Assembly: GCF_000244755.1 (NCBI RefSeq)
Contig: NZ_AHOO02000011.1
Span: forward strand, 458,917-522,916
Length of the DNA: 64,000 nt
Direction: 5' to 3'
From: Leptospira licerasiae serovar Varillal str. VAR 010
Lineage (GTDB): Bacteria; Spirochaetota; Leptospiria; Leptospirales; Leptospiraceae
Shown here in pieces: positions 1 to 10,063 of this stretch. The notes beneath the pieces were generated by a model. That model was not told where the DNA came from and did not search any database. It worked only from the letters and a program-made list of their open reading frames with translations. The first letter of the stretch is position 1. Each line of letters begins with the position of its first letter. A program made the position numbers and the translations under genes.

Positions 1-1
1 T

Positions 2-457
2 GGATATAGAGTTGCCGGTGCAGAACTCGTAGAGATGGCAATCCAACAGTTATTCCAAGAATTAGGAGTGGAGCCTAAAATTTCCAAATTAGGCGAACTC
101 ATCCTATACAGTGCAAACGGGATAGATATCTTCGTCGGAGATATATTCGATCTTTCTAAAGATGTTTTGGGTCCGGTGGATGCGGTTTATGATCGGGCAG
201 CCTTAGTCGCCCTTCCCCAAGAAACCAGAATTCGGTATTCAGCACATTTAGCCGAAATTACGAATAAAGCTCCTCAACTTCTAATTACTTTCGAATACGA
301 CCAATCCAAACTTGCAGGTCCTCCTTTTTCCATTTCAACGGAAGAAGTGAACTTACATTATAAAAAAATGTTTACTATAAAGAATCTCTTAAACCAAGAA
401 ATGGCAGGTGGACTAAAAGGGCATTCTGCAAAAGAGAATGTTTGGAGATTATCATAA
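2..457 (+). CDS. TPMT-family SAM-dependent methyltransferase (3' part only)
   Basis: C-terminal 151 residues of a thiopurine S-methyltransferase-type class I methyltransferase; the 5' end is outside the window. The frame is open from base 2, and the residues before the first Met (GYRVAGAELVEMAIQQLF) continue the TPMT pattern that follows the SAM-binding glycine loop, so the ATG at 35 is internal, not the start. Further family marks are the acidic core strand IDIFVGDIFDL, the segment DAVYDRAALVALP and the late GPPFSIS segment. TPMT-like enzymes transfer a methyl group to thiol or selenol compounds in the cytosol; the real substrate here is unknown. It is followed by a dyad at 468-500 and then a convergent gene. 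Confidence 0.85.
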   Translation, partial: GYRVAGAELVEMAIQQLFQELGVEPKISKLGELILYSANGIDIFVGDIFDLSKDVLGPVDAVYDRAALVALPQETRIRYSAHLAEITNKAPQLLITFEYDQSKLAGPPFSISTEEVNLHYKKMFTIKNLLNQEMAGGLKGHSAKENVWRLS

Positions 458-467
458 GGTAATAGGA

Positions 468-500
468 TCGACGCTCGCTTGTTGAAAATGCGAGCATCGA
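468..500. terminator. Hairpin between convergent genes, possible terminator
   Basis: TCGACGCTCGC at 468-478 pairs with GCGAGCATCGA at 490-500, with one C/A mismatch and an 11-nt loop. It lies 11 nt after the methyltransferase stop and before the end of the convergent gene. There is no clean U-tract, so a terminator is only a possibility. Confidence 0.4.
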
Positions 501-556
501 CTATATGTTATCGTTACCGAGTTGTTTTTCGCATAGATTATACGATTGTAAGAATA

Positions 557-2056
557 TTAAATTCCCTTTAATAATAGATCTATTGTCTTAGAAAGCACAG
601 CTCGAATATCGTCCTTAGCATCTTCGTCAGGAAGGACCTTATGATTCCAGATCTTCAGACCGAATCGGATGAAGAAATTATCTAAAAATTCGGTCTCGAT
701 ATGGGTCTTCATAGTTGTTTTAGCTGAATCCCTATCCCATCTCAAAACGATGCTGGTTCCCTTTCCATTATTCGCCTTTACTAAAGTTTCGGTGAACTCA
801 TAGATAATGGACTGAAGATTTCCCGGGATGAATATATTGATCGCCCAAGAAGGAGCGAAGTATCCGAAAGCTCCGCTTACATCGAATTCTTCTATCTTAG
901 TTATTTTCAAATTGAGAATTCCTGAGGTCGCGGTGTTGGAGAACCTACCTAACAATTGAACGTCGTTGTTTTCCAGCATCAAACCGTAAAGGTTCGCTTC
1001 TAAACTCGCTTTCACTACGAAAGGAAACTCGGAGAGAGAACTAAGTGTAAAAGCTTCCTGAGGATAAAAATTCCCCTTCGTATCGTAAGGGATTACCTTT
1101 CCGTTCAACGTGAAAAACTTAAAACGGATCTCTCTAGTTTTGGATTCGATGGCGAATTCCGCCAAAGATCTTCCGGAAACATTCGTAATTCTTAACTTAA
1201 TAAAACCTAAATATTTGATATCATCCAGATAATCGCCTAGATCCGGATAATCTCTCATCAAAGTTTGCTCAATGTTCCCTTCAAATGTAAATGCGGTTAC
1301 TCCGGGAAGTTTTCCATCTTGTTGGACCTTCAACAAAGAATCTAAACCGAAATAGTAGCCCATGAATTTTGCAAGAGCAGGAAACGATTCCGTAAAATCG
1401 TTGATTGCTTTTCTTGCTTCCGGGTCCTTAATTTTTTTGAAGGAAGTAGTTTCAGGTGCGTTGATAGATTTTAGATTATTCGCATCTAGAAAATGTAATC
1501 CAGAATCCATCGCACTCAATCCATGTTTATGAGTGAACGGACCTAGATGGGTAAGAACATCCAAATTTCCCGAATAGGAATTCCCGCCGTAAGTCGGATT
1601 AGGGTTATGTTTTAATGCAAATTCAGCCGTAAAATCGCCGAAATTAGGAATAGGAACCTCTTTCATCCGTACGGTTTCCAGGCTTACTTTGTATCCGTCG
1701 TTTGCGAATCTTCCGCGATAGGTAACGTAATGTTGGCCGTTATCATCCTTGGTCATGTATTCGGAATTAAACAAATTTTTTAATTCAAATCTTTCCAAGG
1801 AACGGTCCAGGTATTTATGAAAACCTTCCGCTCTTCCGTCATACTTGTTTTTAATGATCGCAGTTTTCAAAAATTGAAAAAACTGCCTGGAAATATTTCT
1901 TCCATCCGGACCGATCGAATCCGGGATTTGTTTTAAAGAAAACGCTGCGGATAAGGACAGTGCAGATCCGCTGATCGCAAACATTAAGATCAGCGAACGG
2001 AGTAGCAGTTTCCCGGATTTTTTTTCTCTTTCTATTCTTTCTTTTAGAAGGCTCAT
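557..2056 (-). CDS. Hypothetical membrane-anchored protein, 499 aa
   Basis: No family recognised. Residues about 17-40 form one hydrophobic helix after a Lys/Arg-rich N-terminus (KERIEREKKSGK), so the protein is probably anchored in the inner membrane with a large periplasmic part, or has an uncleaved signal. The rest is a soluble mix of beta-rich and charged segments with no obvious catalytic motif and no repeats. The ATG at 2056 has a purine-rich GGGAGAGG about 6 nt upstream, which supports this start. The gene is transcribed away from the chemotaxis receptor across a 331-nt gap and is probably monocistronic. Existence as a gene is well supported by length and codon use; function is unknown. 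Confidence 0.75.
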   Translation of the reverse strand: MSLLKERIEREKKSGKLLLRSLILMFAISGSALSLSAAFSLKQIPDSIGPDGRNISRQFFQFLKTAIIKNKYDGRAEGFHKYLDRSLERFELKNLFNSEYMTKDDNGQHYVTYRGRFANDGYKVSLETVRMKEVPIPNFGDFTAEFALKHNPNPTYGGNSYSGNLDVLTHLGPFTHKHGLSAMDSGLHFLDANNLKSINAPETTSFKKIKDPEARKAINDFTESFPALAKFMGYYFGLDSLLKVQQDGKLPGVTAFTFEGNIEQTLMRDYPDLGDYLDDIKYLGFIKLRITNVSGRSLAEFAIESKTREIRFKFFTLNGKVIPYDTKGNFYPQEAFTLSSLSEFPFVVKASLEANLYGLMLENNDVQLLGRFSNTATSGILNLKITKIEEFDVSGAFGYFAPSWAINIFIPGNLQSIIYEFTETLVKANNGKGTSIVLRWDRDSAKTTMKTHIETEFLDNFFIRFGLKIWNHKVLPDEDAKDDIRAVLSKTIDLLLKGI

Positions 2057-2363
2057 TACCGCCTCTCCCTTTTTATAACATTCGTATTATATAAAGCCAG
2101 GGGGCTTGATCTCCGACATTAGTCACTGATCCGAACCTGTCAAGTCTATAGCAAACGCTACAATGATCTAAGCCGGAGTAATTCAGATAACTAACAATTG
2201 TTTCACTATAGTAAATTCTATTTCGTATACTAAAGAAAGATTTTGTTTGTCTACGAAGAAGGAACTATCCCCTAGGAAATAAATTCTTCCGCCTAATCAT
2301 CATTCTTCTCATTTAGTGAGCGTAAAGATACTAATTTGCTCGATTTAAATTGCGTTCTATGTT
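2057..2363. other. Intergenic region between divergent genes
   Basis: A+T-rich region of about 300 nt between two divergently transcribed genes, so it must hold both promoters. A weak sigma70-like pair for the rightward gene can be read as TTGCTC (2337-2342) and TATGTT (2358-2363) with a spacer of 15 nt, which is short. Nothing else stands out. Confidence 0.35.
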
Positions 2364-2383
2364 ACACTCCCCGCCCGGAGTGT
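2364..2383 (+). promoter_or_regulatory. Hairpin that covers the Shine-Dalgarno of the chemotaxis receptor
   Basis: ACACTCC (2364-2370) pairs perfectly with GGAGTGT (2377-2383) across a 6-nt loop. The only Shine-Dalgarno-like GGAG (2377-2380) is inside the 3' arm, 7 nt before the ATG at 2388. If it folds in the mRNA it would occlude ribosome binding; a temperature- or protein-controlled switch is inference. Confidence 0.45.
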
Positions 2384-2387
2384 TTTC

Positions 2388-4100
2388 ATGAAATGGTATT
2401 TACGACTAAGCTTAAAATTAAAACTAGCGATCCTGTTCTCTTCCGTACTAATTCCTTTTTTAATCATACTGGCTCTTTCTCTCATCAACTCTGCTTCTAG
2501 AATTAAGGATATAGAAAGTATCCGAAACGATAGGCTAATTCCTTTAAAACAATTAAAAACAATCTCGGATCATTATGCAATTTCGATCGTGGATTGTGTT
2601 CACAAGACAAGAAGTGGCGCCTTCACTTACGAAGAAGGTATCGAAAACTTAGACAAGGCGATGAAAGATATTAAGTCGGAATGGAATACTTACCTCCAAA
2701 CATACCTGGTTCAGGAAGAAATCGTCCTTATCGAAAAATTAAAACCTCTATTTGAAGAAGCGGATAAGAGTGTAGCAGAAGCAAGAGCGCTCATGGTCTC
2801 AAAAGACAAAGAAGGTTTAGGAAACTTTGCGGATAATGAGATGTATACAAAAATAGATCCAGTAGCGGGGAATATAGAAAAGCTGATATCAGTACAGCTA
2901 CTTATCTCGGAAAAGATCTACCAAAGGGCTGAGACTGAATATGCGTTTAGCCTTGCACTTTTTCTTTTTATTTCCGCGATCACACTCGCCTATATTCTGT
3001 ATGCCTCCATTAAATTTTCCATCCGACTTGTGCAAGGTCTGAATCGGGTCAGGGTATCCATTCGGGATGCGGATTTTAGTAATCCGATAGAAGTAGAGGA
3101 AGACGGTTTAAATCTGGACGAACTCTACCTTCTCTCCTTAGTGTTCCGAAATTTTCAGACAAAAGTAAAGGAGATGCTTTCTTCCATCCTGACTTTTTCG
3201 GAATCTATATTAGCCTCTGCTGAACAACTTTCTAGATCCAGCGAGTATCTCTCGGAGAATGCACAAAGTGAATCCGCTTCCGTGGAACAGATCTCAGCGT
3301 CGATAGAAGAGATCAGCGCAGGAATGGAACAGGTAACTACTAACGCGGAAGGCCAATACAAACTTATTCTATCCTTTTCCGGAGAAATGAAAGAACTGGA
3401 TAGTTTGATCACAAAAGTTGGGGATTCAGTTTCGGATTCATTGGGAAAAATTTCCGATATGTATTCCAAAACGGAAGCAGGTAAAAAAACGATGGGAAGC
3501 CTGTCGGAGAGTATGATAAAAATTGAATCAAGTTCCGGCGAGATGAGATCCATCACAGCAATCATTCAGGAAATTTCCGAAAAAGTAAACCTTCTCGCAT
3601 TAAACGCAGCGATAGAGGCAGCCAGAGCAGGAGAACACGGAAAAGGATTTGCAGTAGTCGCAACAGAGATCACAAGACTGGCAGAACAAACGGATCAAAG
3701 TACTAAAACGATAGAAAGTCTAATTCGTACGAGTAATCAGGAAATCGAATCCGGTAAAAACTTTGTGGATAGTTGTGTGAAAGTTTATGCGGAAATTTTG
3801 GAAGGTCTTTCCTTTATCAAAATTTCTTCGGACAATATAGTTTCCACAATGAAAGTACAACAAGAGAAAAAAGCGACAATCATCACTGCGGTTAACGAAG
3901 TAGACTCTAAATCGGAAGAGATCAGGACTTCAGTTAAAGAACAAAAGGTAGCAATCTCGGAAACCGCAAATGCAGTCTCCAATATTTCAGTTACCGTCCA
4001 AAATAGCGCTGCGAACTCGGAAGAGATCGCAGGAAGTGCTACCGGGCTTTTAAATATCGCAAAAAGTTTAAGGGATACTATGAGTTTCTTAAAAGCTTAA
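2388..4100 (+). CDS. Methyl-accepting chemotaxis protein
   Basis: 570-aa transmembrane chemoreceptor that would signal to CheA/CheW. TM1 is about residues 12-30 and TM2 about 186-208; the periplasmic part between them is mostly helical, like four-helix-bundle sensor domains. A HAMP-like linker follows TM2, then a long coiled coil. The conserved signalling tip is present ([20 protein letters not shown], then [17 protein letters not shown]). The C-terminus ends soon after the second helix of the hairpin, without a CheR-docking pentapeptide that I can see. The ATG is preceded by GGAG 7 nt upstream, held in the hairpin at 2364-2383. It overlaps the convergent downstream gene by 4 nt. Confidence 0.93.
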   Translation: MKWYLRLSLKLKLAILFSSVLIPFLIILALSLINSASRIKDIESIRNDRLIPLKQLKTISDHYAISIVDCVHKTRSGAFTYEEGIENLDKAMKDIKSEWNTYLQTYLVQEEIVLIEKLKPLFEEADKSVAEARALMVSKDKEGLGNFADNEMYTKIDPVAGNIEKLISVQLLISEKIYQRAETEYAFSLALFLFISAITLAYILYASIKFSIRLVQGLNRVRVSIRDADFSNPIEVEEDGLNLDELYLLSLVFRNFQTKVKEMLSSILTFSESILASAEQLSRSSEYLSENAQSESASVEQISASIEEISAGMEQVTTNAEGQYKLILSFSGEMKELDSLITKVGDSVSDSLGKISDMYSKTEAGKKTMGSLSESMIKIESSSGEMRSITAIIQEISEKVNLLALNAAIEAARAGEHGKGFAVVATEITRLAEQTDQSTKTIESLIRTSNQEIESGKNFVDSCVKVYAEILEGLSFIKISSDNIVSTMKVQQEKKATIITAVNEVDSKSEEIRTSVKEQKVAISETANAVSNISVTVQNSAANSEEIAGSATGLLNIAKSLRDTMSFLKA

Positions 4101-4834
4101 GAATTATTTTCTGCGTTTTCGGCGGTCTTCTTGTCCGTGCGAATCAAATAATAAGTCGGATATTGCAGAAAAATATCCGAGGTAAGCATGAAGAAGAAGA
4201 TCACTATCAGCAAAATCTGACCAAATATGGATACCATCATTTCTTCCGAATTTGAAATGAGAGAAACCAAAAGATCCGGAACAAACATGATCACAAATGG
4301 AGTCCAGGCCGCGACTATATAGTCGGACCGTTTTATACAGTTCGGTAATTCTTTCAGGCCGTGGATCAAGCTCAACTTTGCAAAAAGTACGGGAAGGATC
4401 AAATGTAGGACCAGTCCCAATACGAATGCGAATATTAAATAGAATCGAACGAATTCCGCAGGCAAAGGAGTACTTGGTTCGGTACTTTGTTTTTTTAAGA
4501 ACTCTTGCAGTTGTGTTCCTAAAAAAGGTTCTATCAGTCGAGCAACGATCAAAAAGAAAAAGATCATAAACAAAACTAAGGTAAGTAAGAATATAAAGTA
4601 TTTGGAAAATACTATCGGTCTTTCCGGATCCATTCCGGACCGGATCACGAATCCGTTCACCACATAAGTTCCAAGTAATCCTAAAATGATTAGGACTCCG
4701 CCCAACGCGACTACGCCACCCGCCTGCATCGTTGGAATTGCACTAAATACTAATAAAAATAAAACGGAACGGACGAGTACTATGAATCGGATCTGTCCTC
4801 TGGAAAGTACGTATTGTAAGTATTCTTTAAACAT
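4097..4834 (-). CDS. Hypothetical polytopic membrane protein, 245 aa
   Basis: No family recognised. The protein shows about six hydrophobic segments (near residues 15-35, 40-62, 80-105, 130-160, 175-195 and 205-230), a short basic N-terminus and a hydrophilic, Glu/Lys/Asn-rich C-terminal tail. The arrangement is loosely like Yip1/YIP-type integral membrane proteins, but I see no diagnostic motif. Its stop overlaps the end of the convergent chemoreceptor by 4 nt. It is 66 nt downstream, on the same strand, of nothing: the next upstream gene on this strand is the alcohol dehydrogenase, whose stop at 4901 is 66 nt before this start, so the two could be co-transcribed. Confidence 0.7.
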   Translation of the reverse strand: MFKEYLQYVLSRGQIRFIVLVRSVLFLLVFSAIPTMQAGGVVALGGVLIILGLLGTYVVNGFVIRSGMDPERPIVFSKYFIFLLTLVLFMIFFFLIVARLIEPFLGTQLQEFLKKQSTEPSTPLPAEFVRFYLIFAFVLGLVLHLILPVLFAKLSLIHGLKELPNCIKRSDYIVAAWTPFVIMFVPDLLVSLISNSEEMMVSIFGQILLIVIFFFMLTSDIFLQYPTYYLIRTDKKTAENAENNS

Positions 4835-4900
4835 CAGATATCTATCCGTTAGGATTTAAGAAGCGGATACGATAGCAAGCAAAGTTCGTTTTCGGAATAA

Positions 4901-5935
4901 TTAAGGTGCGATCACAAATCGGATCGGATTTCCTTTTCGGTCTTCCAGATCCTGTAGGCTTTGGTTGATATCCTCTAATTTTCTCACATCTGTAATCGAT
5001 CTGCTAAGATTCAATTTTCCCTGTACATAAAGATCTATCAGTTCCGGGATGGCACGTCTATCGGAACCGTAAGAGCCCGCAACAGTGATCTGCTTTTCAA
5101 TAATGGAGAACGGGATGGAAAACTTTAAAGGCTCCCTCCCGATCCCTACGAGTACCATTCTTCCTCCAGGATTCATTGCACGAAGGGACTCTTCTATATT
5201 CGTCATTCTTCCCGAAAAGTCCGCAAGAAGGTCTATTCCGCCTTTGCATATTTCTTTTAAGGTTTTACCCGGATTTTTTATTTCTCTCAGATTTACGACT
5301 TCATCCGCACCGTAAGCAACAGCGTTTTCCAAGGCGCCCTTGTCCACATCCAAAGCAATCACTTTACCTTTTGTCAACGCTCTTGCAATTGCCACTCCGT
5401 GAATTCCTAATCCACCGCATCCGAAGACAGCGACATTATCCCCGTCTTGGATCTTTCCTCTGAACTTGATCGCATTATAAGGAGTTGAAACTGCGTCGGC
5501 TAAAATTGCACCCTGTTCGAAAGGAACTGACTCGGGTAAAGGATATAAATAACGTTCTTCTACTATATTATATTCTGCGAAACTACCTTCTCTATCGAAC
5601 CCGAACACTCCTATGTCTTTGCAAAGATTTTCTCTTCCTGCTAGACAATGAGCGCAGACACCGCAACTTGTGCCTGCAGCGATCACTACTCTATCCCCTT
5701 TTTTGATACGAGTGACTTTTTCCCCTACTTCTTCCGCTATACCTGATGCCTCATGCCCCGGGATCTGAGGGTAATGTTTACACTTTAAGGTTCCATGTAA
5801 TACTAAATGTAGATCCGAACCGCAAATACCGCAAGCTTTGATCCTGACTTTTACTTGCTCCGGTCCGAGATGTGGGATCGGAACCTCTTTGATGGTCAAA
5901 TTTCTTTTTCCGGATTCTAATACTGCGGCTTTCAT
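4901..5935 (-). CDS. Zinc-dependent alcohol dehydrogenase (MDR family)
   Basis: 344-aa medium-chain dehydrogenase/reductase that oxidises or reduces an alcohol/carbonyl pair with NAD(P). The catalytic zinc ligand region CGICGSDLH and the IPGHEASG segment are present, as is a structural-zinc lobe with four cysteines (CGVCAHCLAGRENLC). The Rossmann motif VFGCGGLGIHGVAIAR follows, and the acidic residue at the end of the next strand (ALDVD) suggests NAD preference. Length is normal for the family (threonine/sorbitol/alcohol dehydrogenase group), which does not settle the substrate. It may be the first gene of a two-gene unit with the membrane protein downstream. Confidence 0.9.
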   Translation of the reverse strand: MKAAVLESGKRNLTIKEVPIPHLGPEQVKVRIKACGICGSDLHLVLHGTLKCKHYPQIPGHEASGIAEEVGEKVTRIKKGDRVVIAAGTSCGVCAHCLAGRENLCKDIGVFGFDREGSFAEYNIVEERYLYPLPESVPFEQGAILADAVSTPYNAIKFRGKIQDGDNVAVFGCGGLGIHGVAIARALTKGKVIALDVDKGALENAVAYGADEVVNLREIKNPGKTLKEICKGGIDLLADFSGRMTNIEESLRAMNPGGRMVLVGIGREPLKFSIPFSIIEKQITVAGSYGSDRRAIPELIDLYVQGKLNLSRSITDVRKLEDINQSLQDLEDRKGNPIRFVIAP

Positions 5936-5992
5936 CTTTCACCCCTCGACGTAAATGAGATTATAAATGGGCGAGAATCGGTCAAGGGATTT

Positions 5993-6151
5993 GAAGAAGC
6001 ATTTGGACCTTCTTCTTTTTTAAGAACCTATACCCGAAGGCCCAAACTTTTGGAAGCTATACATCAAATACTTATCCATAACTTTAATCTTGAAACGGAC
6101 TATCAGTTCGGAAGCAAAACAAATACACTGTTCGTTAGGGACCGACCTTGA
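5993..6151 (+). pseudogene. Possible remnant of a small gene without a start codon
   Basis: Between the alcohol dehydrogenase and the thioesterase, the plus strand holds a 53-codon protein-like open stretch beginning EEAFGPSSFLRTYTRRPK and ending FVRDRP before TGA at 6149-6151. The frame stays open further upstream into the dehydrogenase but contains no ATG, GTG or TTG before an internal TTG (about residue 20). It could be a decayed gene, a gene with a non-standard start, or chance. Confidence 0.25.
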
Positions 6152-6213
6152 ATTTCGTCCTTGTTCAGGATCTTTAGGATTTTTCCATGGTACTATAAAA
6201 GATAATACAACAG

Positions 6214-6792
6214 ATGACTGCGGAAGACATTTATAGACATATTAAGGCCAGCCAAAATGGACAAGATTGGCATCATAAGAATTGTTTCGGTTGCGGACCG
6301 GAAAATAAAAGAGGCTTACACGCTAGCTTTCCTTTTCACGAACCAAGCGGAGAAGTCCGTTTCACTTGGACTATAGAAAAAGATTTTGAAGGAGCGCCGG
6401 GTTATGCTCATGGAGGAGCGCTTGCTACTCTATTGGACGAAGCACAAGGCGTTCTTTGTTTTCACTTAGGACATTTTGTAATGACCGACCAATTGTATAT
6501 GCGTTATTATAAGGCATGTCCGTTGGGAGAAGAATTAGAAGTTCGCTGCTGGGTCACCATGGTCAGGCGCAGAAGGCTTTATACAAAAGGAACAGTACAT
6601 CTGAAAAAAACAGGAGAACTTCTTCTTTCCTCCAAGGCTCGTTGGTACGATATGCCGGACCGTGTTTTTTCAAGAATGTTCCAAGGTACCGCATTTCCGG
6701 TGGATATCATTCTGAAAGTTCTAGAAGAGAATCAAAAACGAGGAAAAGAAATCAGGAAACGTCTCAAAAAAGAGAAACTGAGATCGGAGTAA
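6214..6792 (+). CDS. PaaI-like hotdog-fold thioesterase
   Basis: 192-aa protein with the hotdog fold of PaaI/THEM4-type acyl-CoA thioesterases. The hallmark HGGALATLLDEAQGVLCF (helix with catalytic Asp/Glu and the preceding HGG) lies near residues 69-86, and the N-terminal CFGCGPENKRGL is typical of the THEM4-like branch. It would hydrolyse acyl-CoA esters in the cytosol. The C-terminal 35 residues are a lysine-rich helix beyond the fold. No good Shine-Dalgarno is visible before the ATG. It runs in the same direction as the MAPEG and GST genes, with gaps of 76 and 81 nt. Confidence 0.85.
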   Translation: MTAEDIYRHIKASQNGQDWHHKNCFGCGPENKRGLHASFPFHEPSGEVRFTWTIEKDFEGAPGYAHGGALATLLDEAQGVLCFHLGHFVMTDQLYMRYYKACPLGEELEVRCWVTMVRRRRLYTKGTVHLKKTGELLLSSKARWYDMPDRVFSRMFQGTAFPVDIILKVLEENQKRGKEIRKRLKKEKLRSE

Positions 6793-6868
6793 GTTTATTT
6801 TTTGCTCGCATTAATCCGATTCAAGTCCGATCCTATGCTCCGTCAATCTTTGCACTTAGGAGTGTAAA

Positions 6869-7300
6869 ATGGAATCTTCTTGGCAGGTCTTCGCAATCGT
6901 TTCAGTTCTTCTTTTTTTAAAATTACTTTCCACTTCCATCGTCCAGGGTTTGGTCCGGCTCAAGACCAAAACTTTCCGGTGGAAAGAAGACGCCGAATTT
7001 TTTACGAATTCGTTTCCGGCTACGGATGATCACACGATAGTCGCGACTGCAAACGGAGTATTTCGGAACGATTTGGAGAATATTCCGATTTTCTTATTCT
7101 TACTGATCGGATATATCCACACTTACAGTTGGCATGAGGGAACCATCATCTACTCCGGGATTTTTATAATATCCAGGATACTACATTCGATTTTTTATTT
7201 CCTGCATAAACAACCTTGGAGAAATATCGCGTACGATTTGGGGATCTTGAGTATGTTACTTCTGTCAGGACACATCATACATTCCGTTTTTTTTGCCTGA
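6869..7300 (+). CDS. MAPEG family membrane protein
   Basis: 143-aa integral membrane protein of the MAPEG family (membrane-associated proteins in eicosanoid and glutathione metabolism). About four hydrophobic helices are seen, with the typical N-terminal Asn-containing loop (ANGVFRNDLENIP) between the first two and the conserved R near ISRILHSIFYF. Bacterial members are often glutathione-dependent transferases or peroxidases. AGGAG at 6858-6862 lies 6 nt before the ATG. The next gene is a cytosolic glutathione transferase-like protein, so a shared role in thiol-dependent detoxification is a reasonable inference. Confidence 0.85.
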   Translation: MESSWQVFAIVSVLLFLKLLSTSIVQGLVRLKTKTFRWKEDAEFFTNSFPATDDHTIVATANGVFRNDLENIPIFLFLLIGYIHTYSWHEGTIIYSGIFIISRILHSIFYFLHKQPWRNIAYDLGILSMLLLSGHIIHSVFFA

Positions 7301-7381
7301 CAGAGTAAGTTCCTCGGAAAAATAAAAAGGATTTGTTCCAAAAGAATTCCGTCGAGAGTCTAAAGCTCAAAGGAGAATCAT

Positions 7382-7999
7382 TTGATCGAATTATATACCG
7401 CAGGGACGCCTAACGGGAAAAAAGCTTCCATCATGTTGGAAGAATTAGGGATCCCTTATACAGTACATCCAATCGACTTTAGTAAATTAGAACAAAAAGA
7501 AGAATGGTATCTCAAAATTAATCCGAACGGCAGGATCCCCGCCATTATAGATAAAGATAATGGTGACTTTCCGGTTTTCGAATCGGGAGCCATTCTGATC
7601 TATCTCGCGGAAAAATACGGAAAATTTCTTCCTAAAGATCCGAAAGAAAGATCGATCGCAATCCAGTGGCTCATGTTCCAGATGGGTGGAATTGGCCCTA
7701 TGCAAGGACAGGCAAATCATTTCGTTAAGTTTGCTCCGGAAAAAATTCCGTATGCAATGAACCGTTACGTGGATGAAACAAAACGTTTATATTCCGTTTT
7801 AGAAAGACGTTTGAAGGAATCGGAATATCTTGCGGGAAACGAATTGAGTATCGCGGATATTGCCACCTGGCCTTGGGTAAAAGCTAGATCTTATATAGAT
7901 CTATCCTTAGATGATTATCCTAAGCTTAAAGCATGGGAAGAAAAATTGGGAGCAAGACCTGCATTCATAAGAGGAAGCGAAGTTCCTAAAAAATCGTAA
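7382..7999 (+). CDS. Glutathione S-transferase family protein (YfcG/Ure2-like)
   Basis: 205-aa two-domain GST: thioredoxin-like N-domain (about 1-80) and helical C-domain (about 90-200). The active-site segment TAGTPNGKK and the downstream NPNGRIPAI and [15 protein letters not shown] are those of the Nu-class/YfcG group, whose members act as disulfide-bond oxidoreductases and use Thr/Asn instead of the usual Ser/Tyr. The start is TTG at 7382, supported by AAAGGAG 5-6 nt upstream; the next Met lies inside the fold. A strong bidirectional terminator follows the stop. Confidence 0.9.
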   Translation: MIELYTAGTPNGKKASIMLEELGIPYTVHPIDFSKLEQKEEWYLKINPNGRIPAIIDKDNGDFPVFESGAILIYLAEKYGKFLPKDPKERSIAIQWLMFQMGGIGPMQGQANHFVKFAPEKIPYAMNRYVDETKRLYSVLERRLKESEYLAGNELSIADIATWPWVKARSYIDLSLDDYPKLKAWEEKLGARPAFIRGSEVPKKS

Positions 8000-8005
8000 A
8001 GCCAC

Positions 8006-8035
8006 AAAGCCGCTCCCTTTAAAAAGAGCGGCTTT
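8006..8035. terminator. Bidirectional Rho-independent terminator
   Basis: AAAGCCGCTC (8006-8015) pairs perfectly with GAGCGGCTTT (8026-8035); T-run on the right, A-run on the left. It separates the GST gene from the convergent histidine kinase and can serve both. Confidence 0.9.
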
Positions 8036-8056
8036 TTAACATTCAAGAGTATTTGT

Positions 8057-9994
8057 CTAATGAAACGTCGATTGGTTCGGATTAGGATCGGCATAAGTCG
8101 GAATTTTTTCTGCCAAAGGAAGATGAACTCTAAATGTGGTCCTTCCCGGAACGGAATCGAAATCTATTTTTCCATGATGCCTTTCCACAATCTTTCTGCA
8201 AATATCTAGACCTAAACCGCTTCCTTCTCCTTTTTCCTTTGTAGTGAAGAACGGTTCAAAAATCCGATCTTGTATCTCTTTTGGGACCCCTGGACCGTTG
8301 TCTGTCACGGAAACGATCAGGTAATTGTCTTTGATATGAGATTCAAGATCCAATCTACCCTGGTAAGAAATCGCCTGAAACGCGTTATTGATCAGATTGG
8401 CCCAAACCTGGGTCAATTGATCCGCTTGTCCCTTTACCAGGGAATTATCTGCAAAATTCCTACGTATCTCCACTCCTTGCTTTACTTTATTATAATATAT
8501 TGTGAGAACCAGATCCATTTGTTCTCGAATATCGATAAGACTGATTCCTGTGTGATCTTGATATACATAGGTTTTTAAAGCTCGAATTACTCTTGCCGCT
8601 TTAGACGCGGCCTCGCGAACCACATTACTATATCTTAAAATTCCCGAGAGATTATAAGCATTTGCAACTAATGTAGGGAATTTTTCTTTATGAATGTTTT
8701 GAACTAAGTCCGGAATATCATCTACTTTTATACCTAATTCTGCAAGGTTTTCCGATAAAAACTCGGAAGATGGAAATCCAAGATTTTGTAATGTTTCCCG
8801 AATGATCTTCCGATTTTTTCTTTCCTCGGAAGAGTCATAAAAGTCGGGAAAAATACTTCCCTTTGTGAAAATTTTCTTCCAAGTTTCTCTTTCATGAGTA
8901 TCTAATTCAGCAAATTCACAGAGTAATTTTTCCCAATCTTGGCGAAAGACACTTTGTATTCCTTCATTAGAAGAGATGATCGCTCCTAAAGGTGTATTAA
9001 CCTCGTGAGCAATACCGGCGATCAATTGTCCAAGCACAGCCATCTTTTCGGATTGTACTAACTGCGCTTGGGTTGACTTCAGCTCTTCCAATGTTAGGAG
9101 TAGATCTCTATTCGTATTTTCTAAATAAGTGTTTGTTGCTTTTAGCTCTTCCGTTCTAAGAACTACTTTTTGTTCTAGGTCTTCGTTTAACTTCCGGATC
9201 TCTTCTTCCGCTCTTTTTCTTTCCGAAATATCTCTTACAATCGCTTGTAACAAAGCCTTGCCGTTTAGAGTGACTGAAGTTAACGTCACCTCTGCATCAA
9301 AATTGGTCCTGTCTTTTCTACAATGTAACCAATCAAACGTCTGGGGCTTACCTGAAAGAGCTGCTTGGATTTTTTGGAAAGCTTTTTGTGACGAAGAAAC
9401 TCCATCCGGCTGGATCTCAGGGGAAAAATCCACAGGCGAAGCTCCTATTATATCTTCTCTTTTACAAGCAAACATCTCCTCCGTTTTAGGATTACATTCC
9501 AGAAAGACACGATCGTCCATTAGAAAGATCGCCTCACCAGCGGATTCGAATAATGTCTTAAATTTTACTTCGTGTTCTTCTAACGCTTCTTGAGCGACAC
9601 GAATATCCGAGAGAGTTACCGCAAGTCTTTCTTCCGTTTTCTTTCTTTCCGTCAAATCTTCGAAGATCAAAGATGTACCGAAAACTCCTGATTCGTCAAA
9701 AAGTGGATTCACTCGGATGCGAACCTGTAACAAAAGACTGCTTATCGTAGTATTATAAGGCCCTTCGTAATCGGATGCTTCTCCCTTGAGACCTTTGCCG
9801 ATCAATGAAGAAACTATAGTGTCTTTCAGGTCGGAATAAGAGAACCCGATGATCTTTTCTCTTGCCGCTCTTAAGAAACGGAGAGAAGAATCATTTGCTT
9901 CTATAATTTTACCCTGCCTATCGAATATCATCAGTCCGATAGGGGATTGCTCGAATAGATCGCGATATACGTTTTCGCTCTTAGGTCCGTTCAT
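8057..9994 (-). CDS. PAS-PAS sensor histidine kinase (soluble)
   Basis: Cytosolic sensor kinase of about 645 aa. Two PAS domains are visible near residues 5-120 ([16 protein letters not shown]) and 140-265 ([19 protein letters not shown]), then a coiled coil, the phospho-acceptor box [13 protein letters not shown] near residue 330, and an HATPase domain with [25 protein letters not shown]. Between the H-box and the second DHp helix ([14 protein letters not shown]) lies an unusual stretch of about 130 residues. I chose ATG at 9994 (MNGPKSE); an upstream in-frame TTG at 10042 would add 16 residues, and neither has a clear Shine-Dalgarno. No response regulator is adjacent. It follows a paralogous kinase in the same direction. 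Confidence 0.9.
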   Translation of the reverse strand: MNGPKSENVYRDLFEQSPIGLMIFDRQGKIIEANDSSLRFLRAAREKIIGFSYSDLKDTIVSSLIGKGLKGEASDYEGPYNTTISSLLLQVRIRVNPLFDESGVFGTSLIFEDLTERKKTEERLAVTLSDIRVAQEALEEHEVKFKTLFESAGEAIFLMDDRVFLECNPKTEEMFACKREDIIGASPVDFSPEIQPDGVSSSQKAFQKIQAALSGKPQTFDWLHCRKDRTNFDAEVTLTSVTLNGKALLQAIVRDISERKRAEEEIRKLNEDLEQKVVLRTEELKATNTYLENTNRDLLLTLEELKSTQAQLVQSEKMAVLGQLIAGIAHEVNTPLGAIISSNEGIQSVFRQDWEKLLCEFAELDTHERETWKKIFTKGSIFPDFYDSSEERKNRKIIRETLQNLGFPSSEFLSENLAELGIKVDDIPDLVQNIHKEKFPTLVANAYNLSGILRYSNVVREAASKAARVIRALKTYVYQDHTGISLIDIREQMDLVLTIYYNKVKQGVEIRRNFADNSLVKGQADQLTQVWANLINNAFQAISYQGRLDLESHIKDNYLIVSVTDNGPGVPKEIQDRIFEPFFTTKEKGEGSGLGLDICRKIVERHHGKIDFDSVPGRTTFRVHLPLAEKIPTYADPNPNQSTFH

Positions 9995-10063
9995 AAGGAT
10001 CTGGAAAAAAATTCGAAAGCTCGCACAACTCTGTACGGGCAATTTTTGGGATCAACCTAATAA

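Noticed and set aside
3155..3565. 136-codon minus-strand open frame in the chemoreceptor
   Set aside because: Covers the conserved coiled coil on the other strand, no start signal, no protein-like motif.
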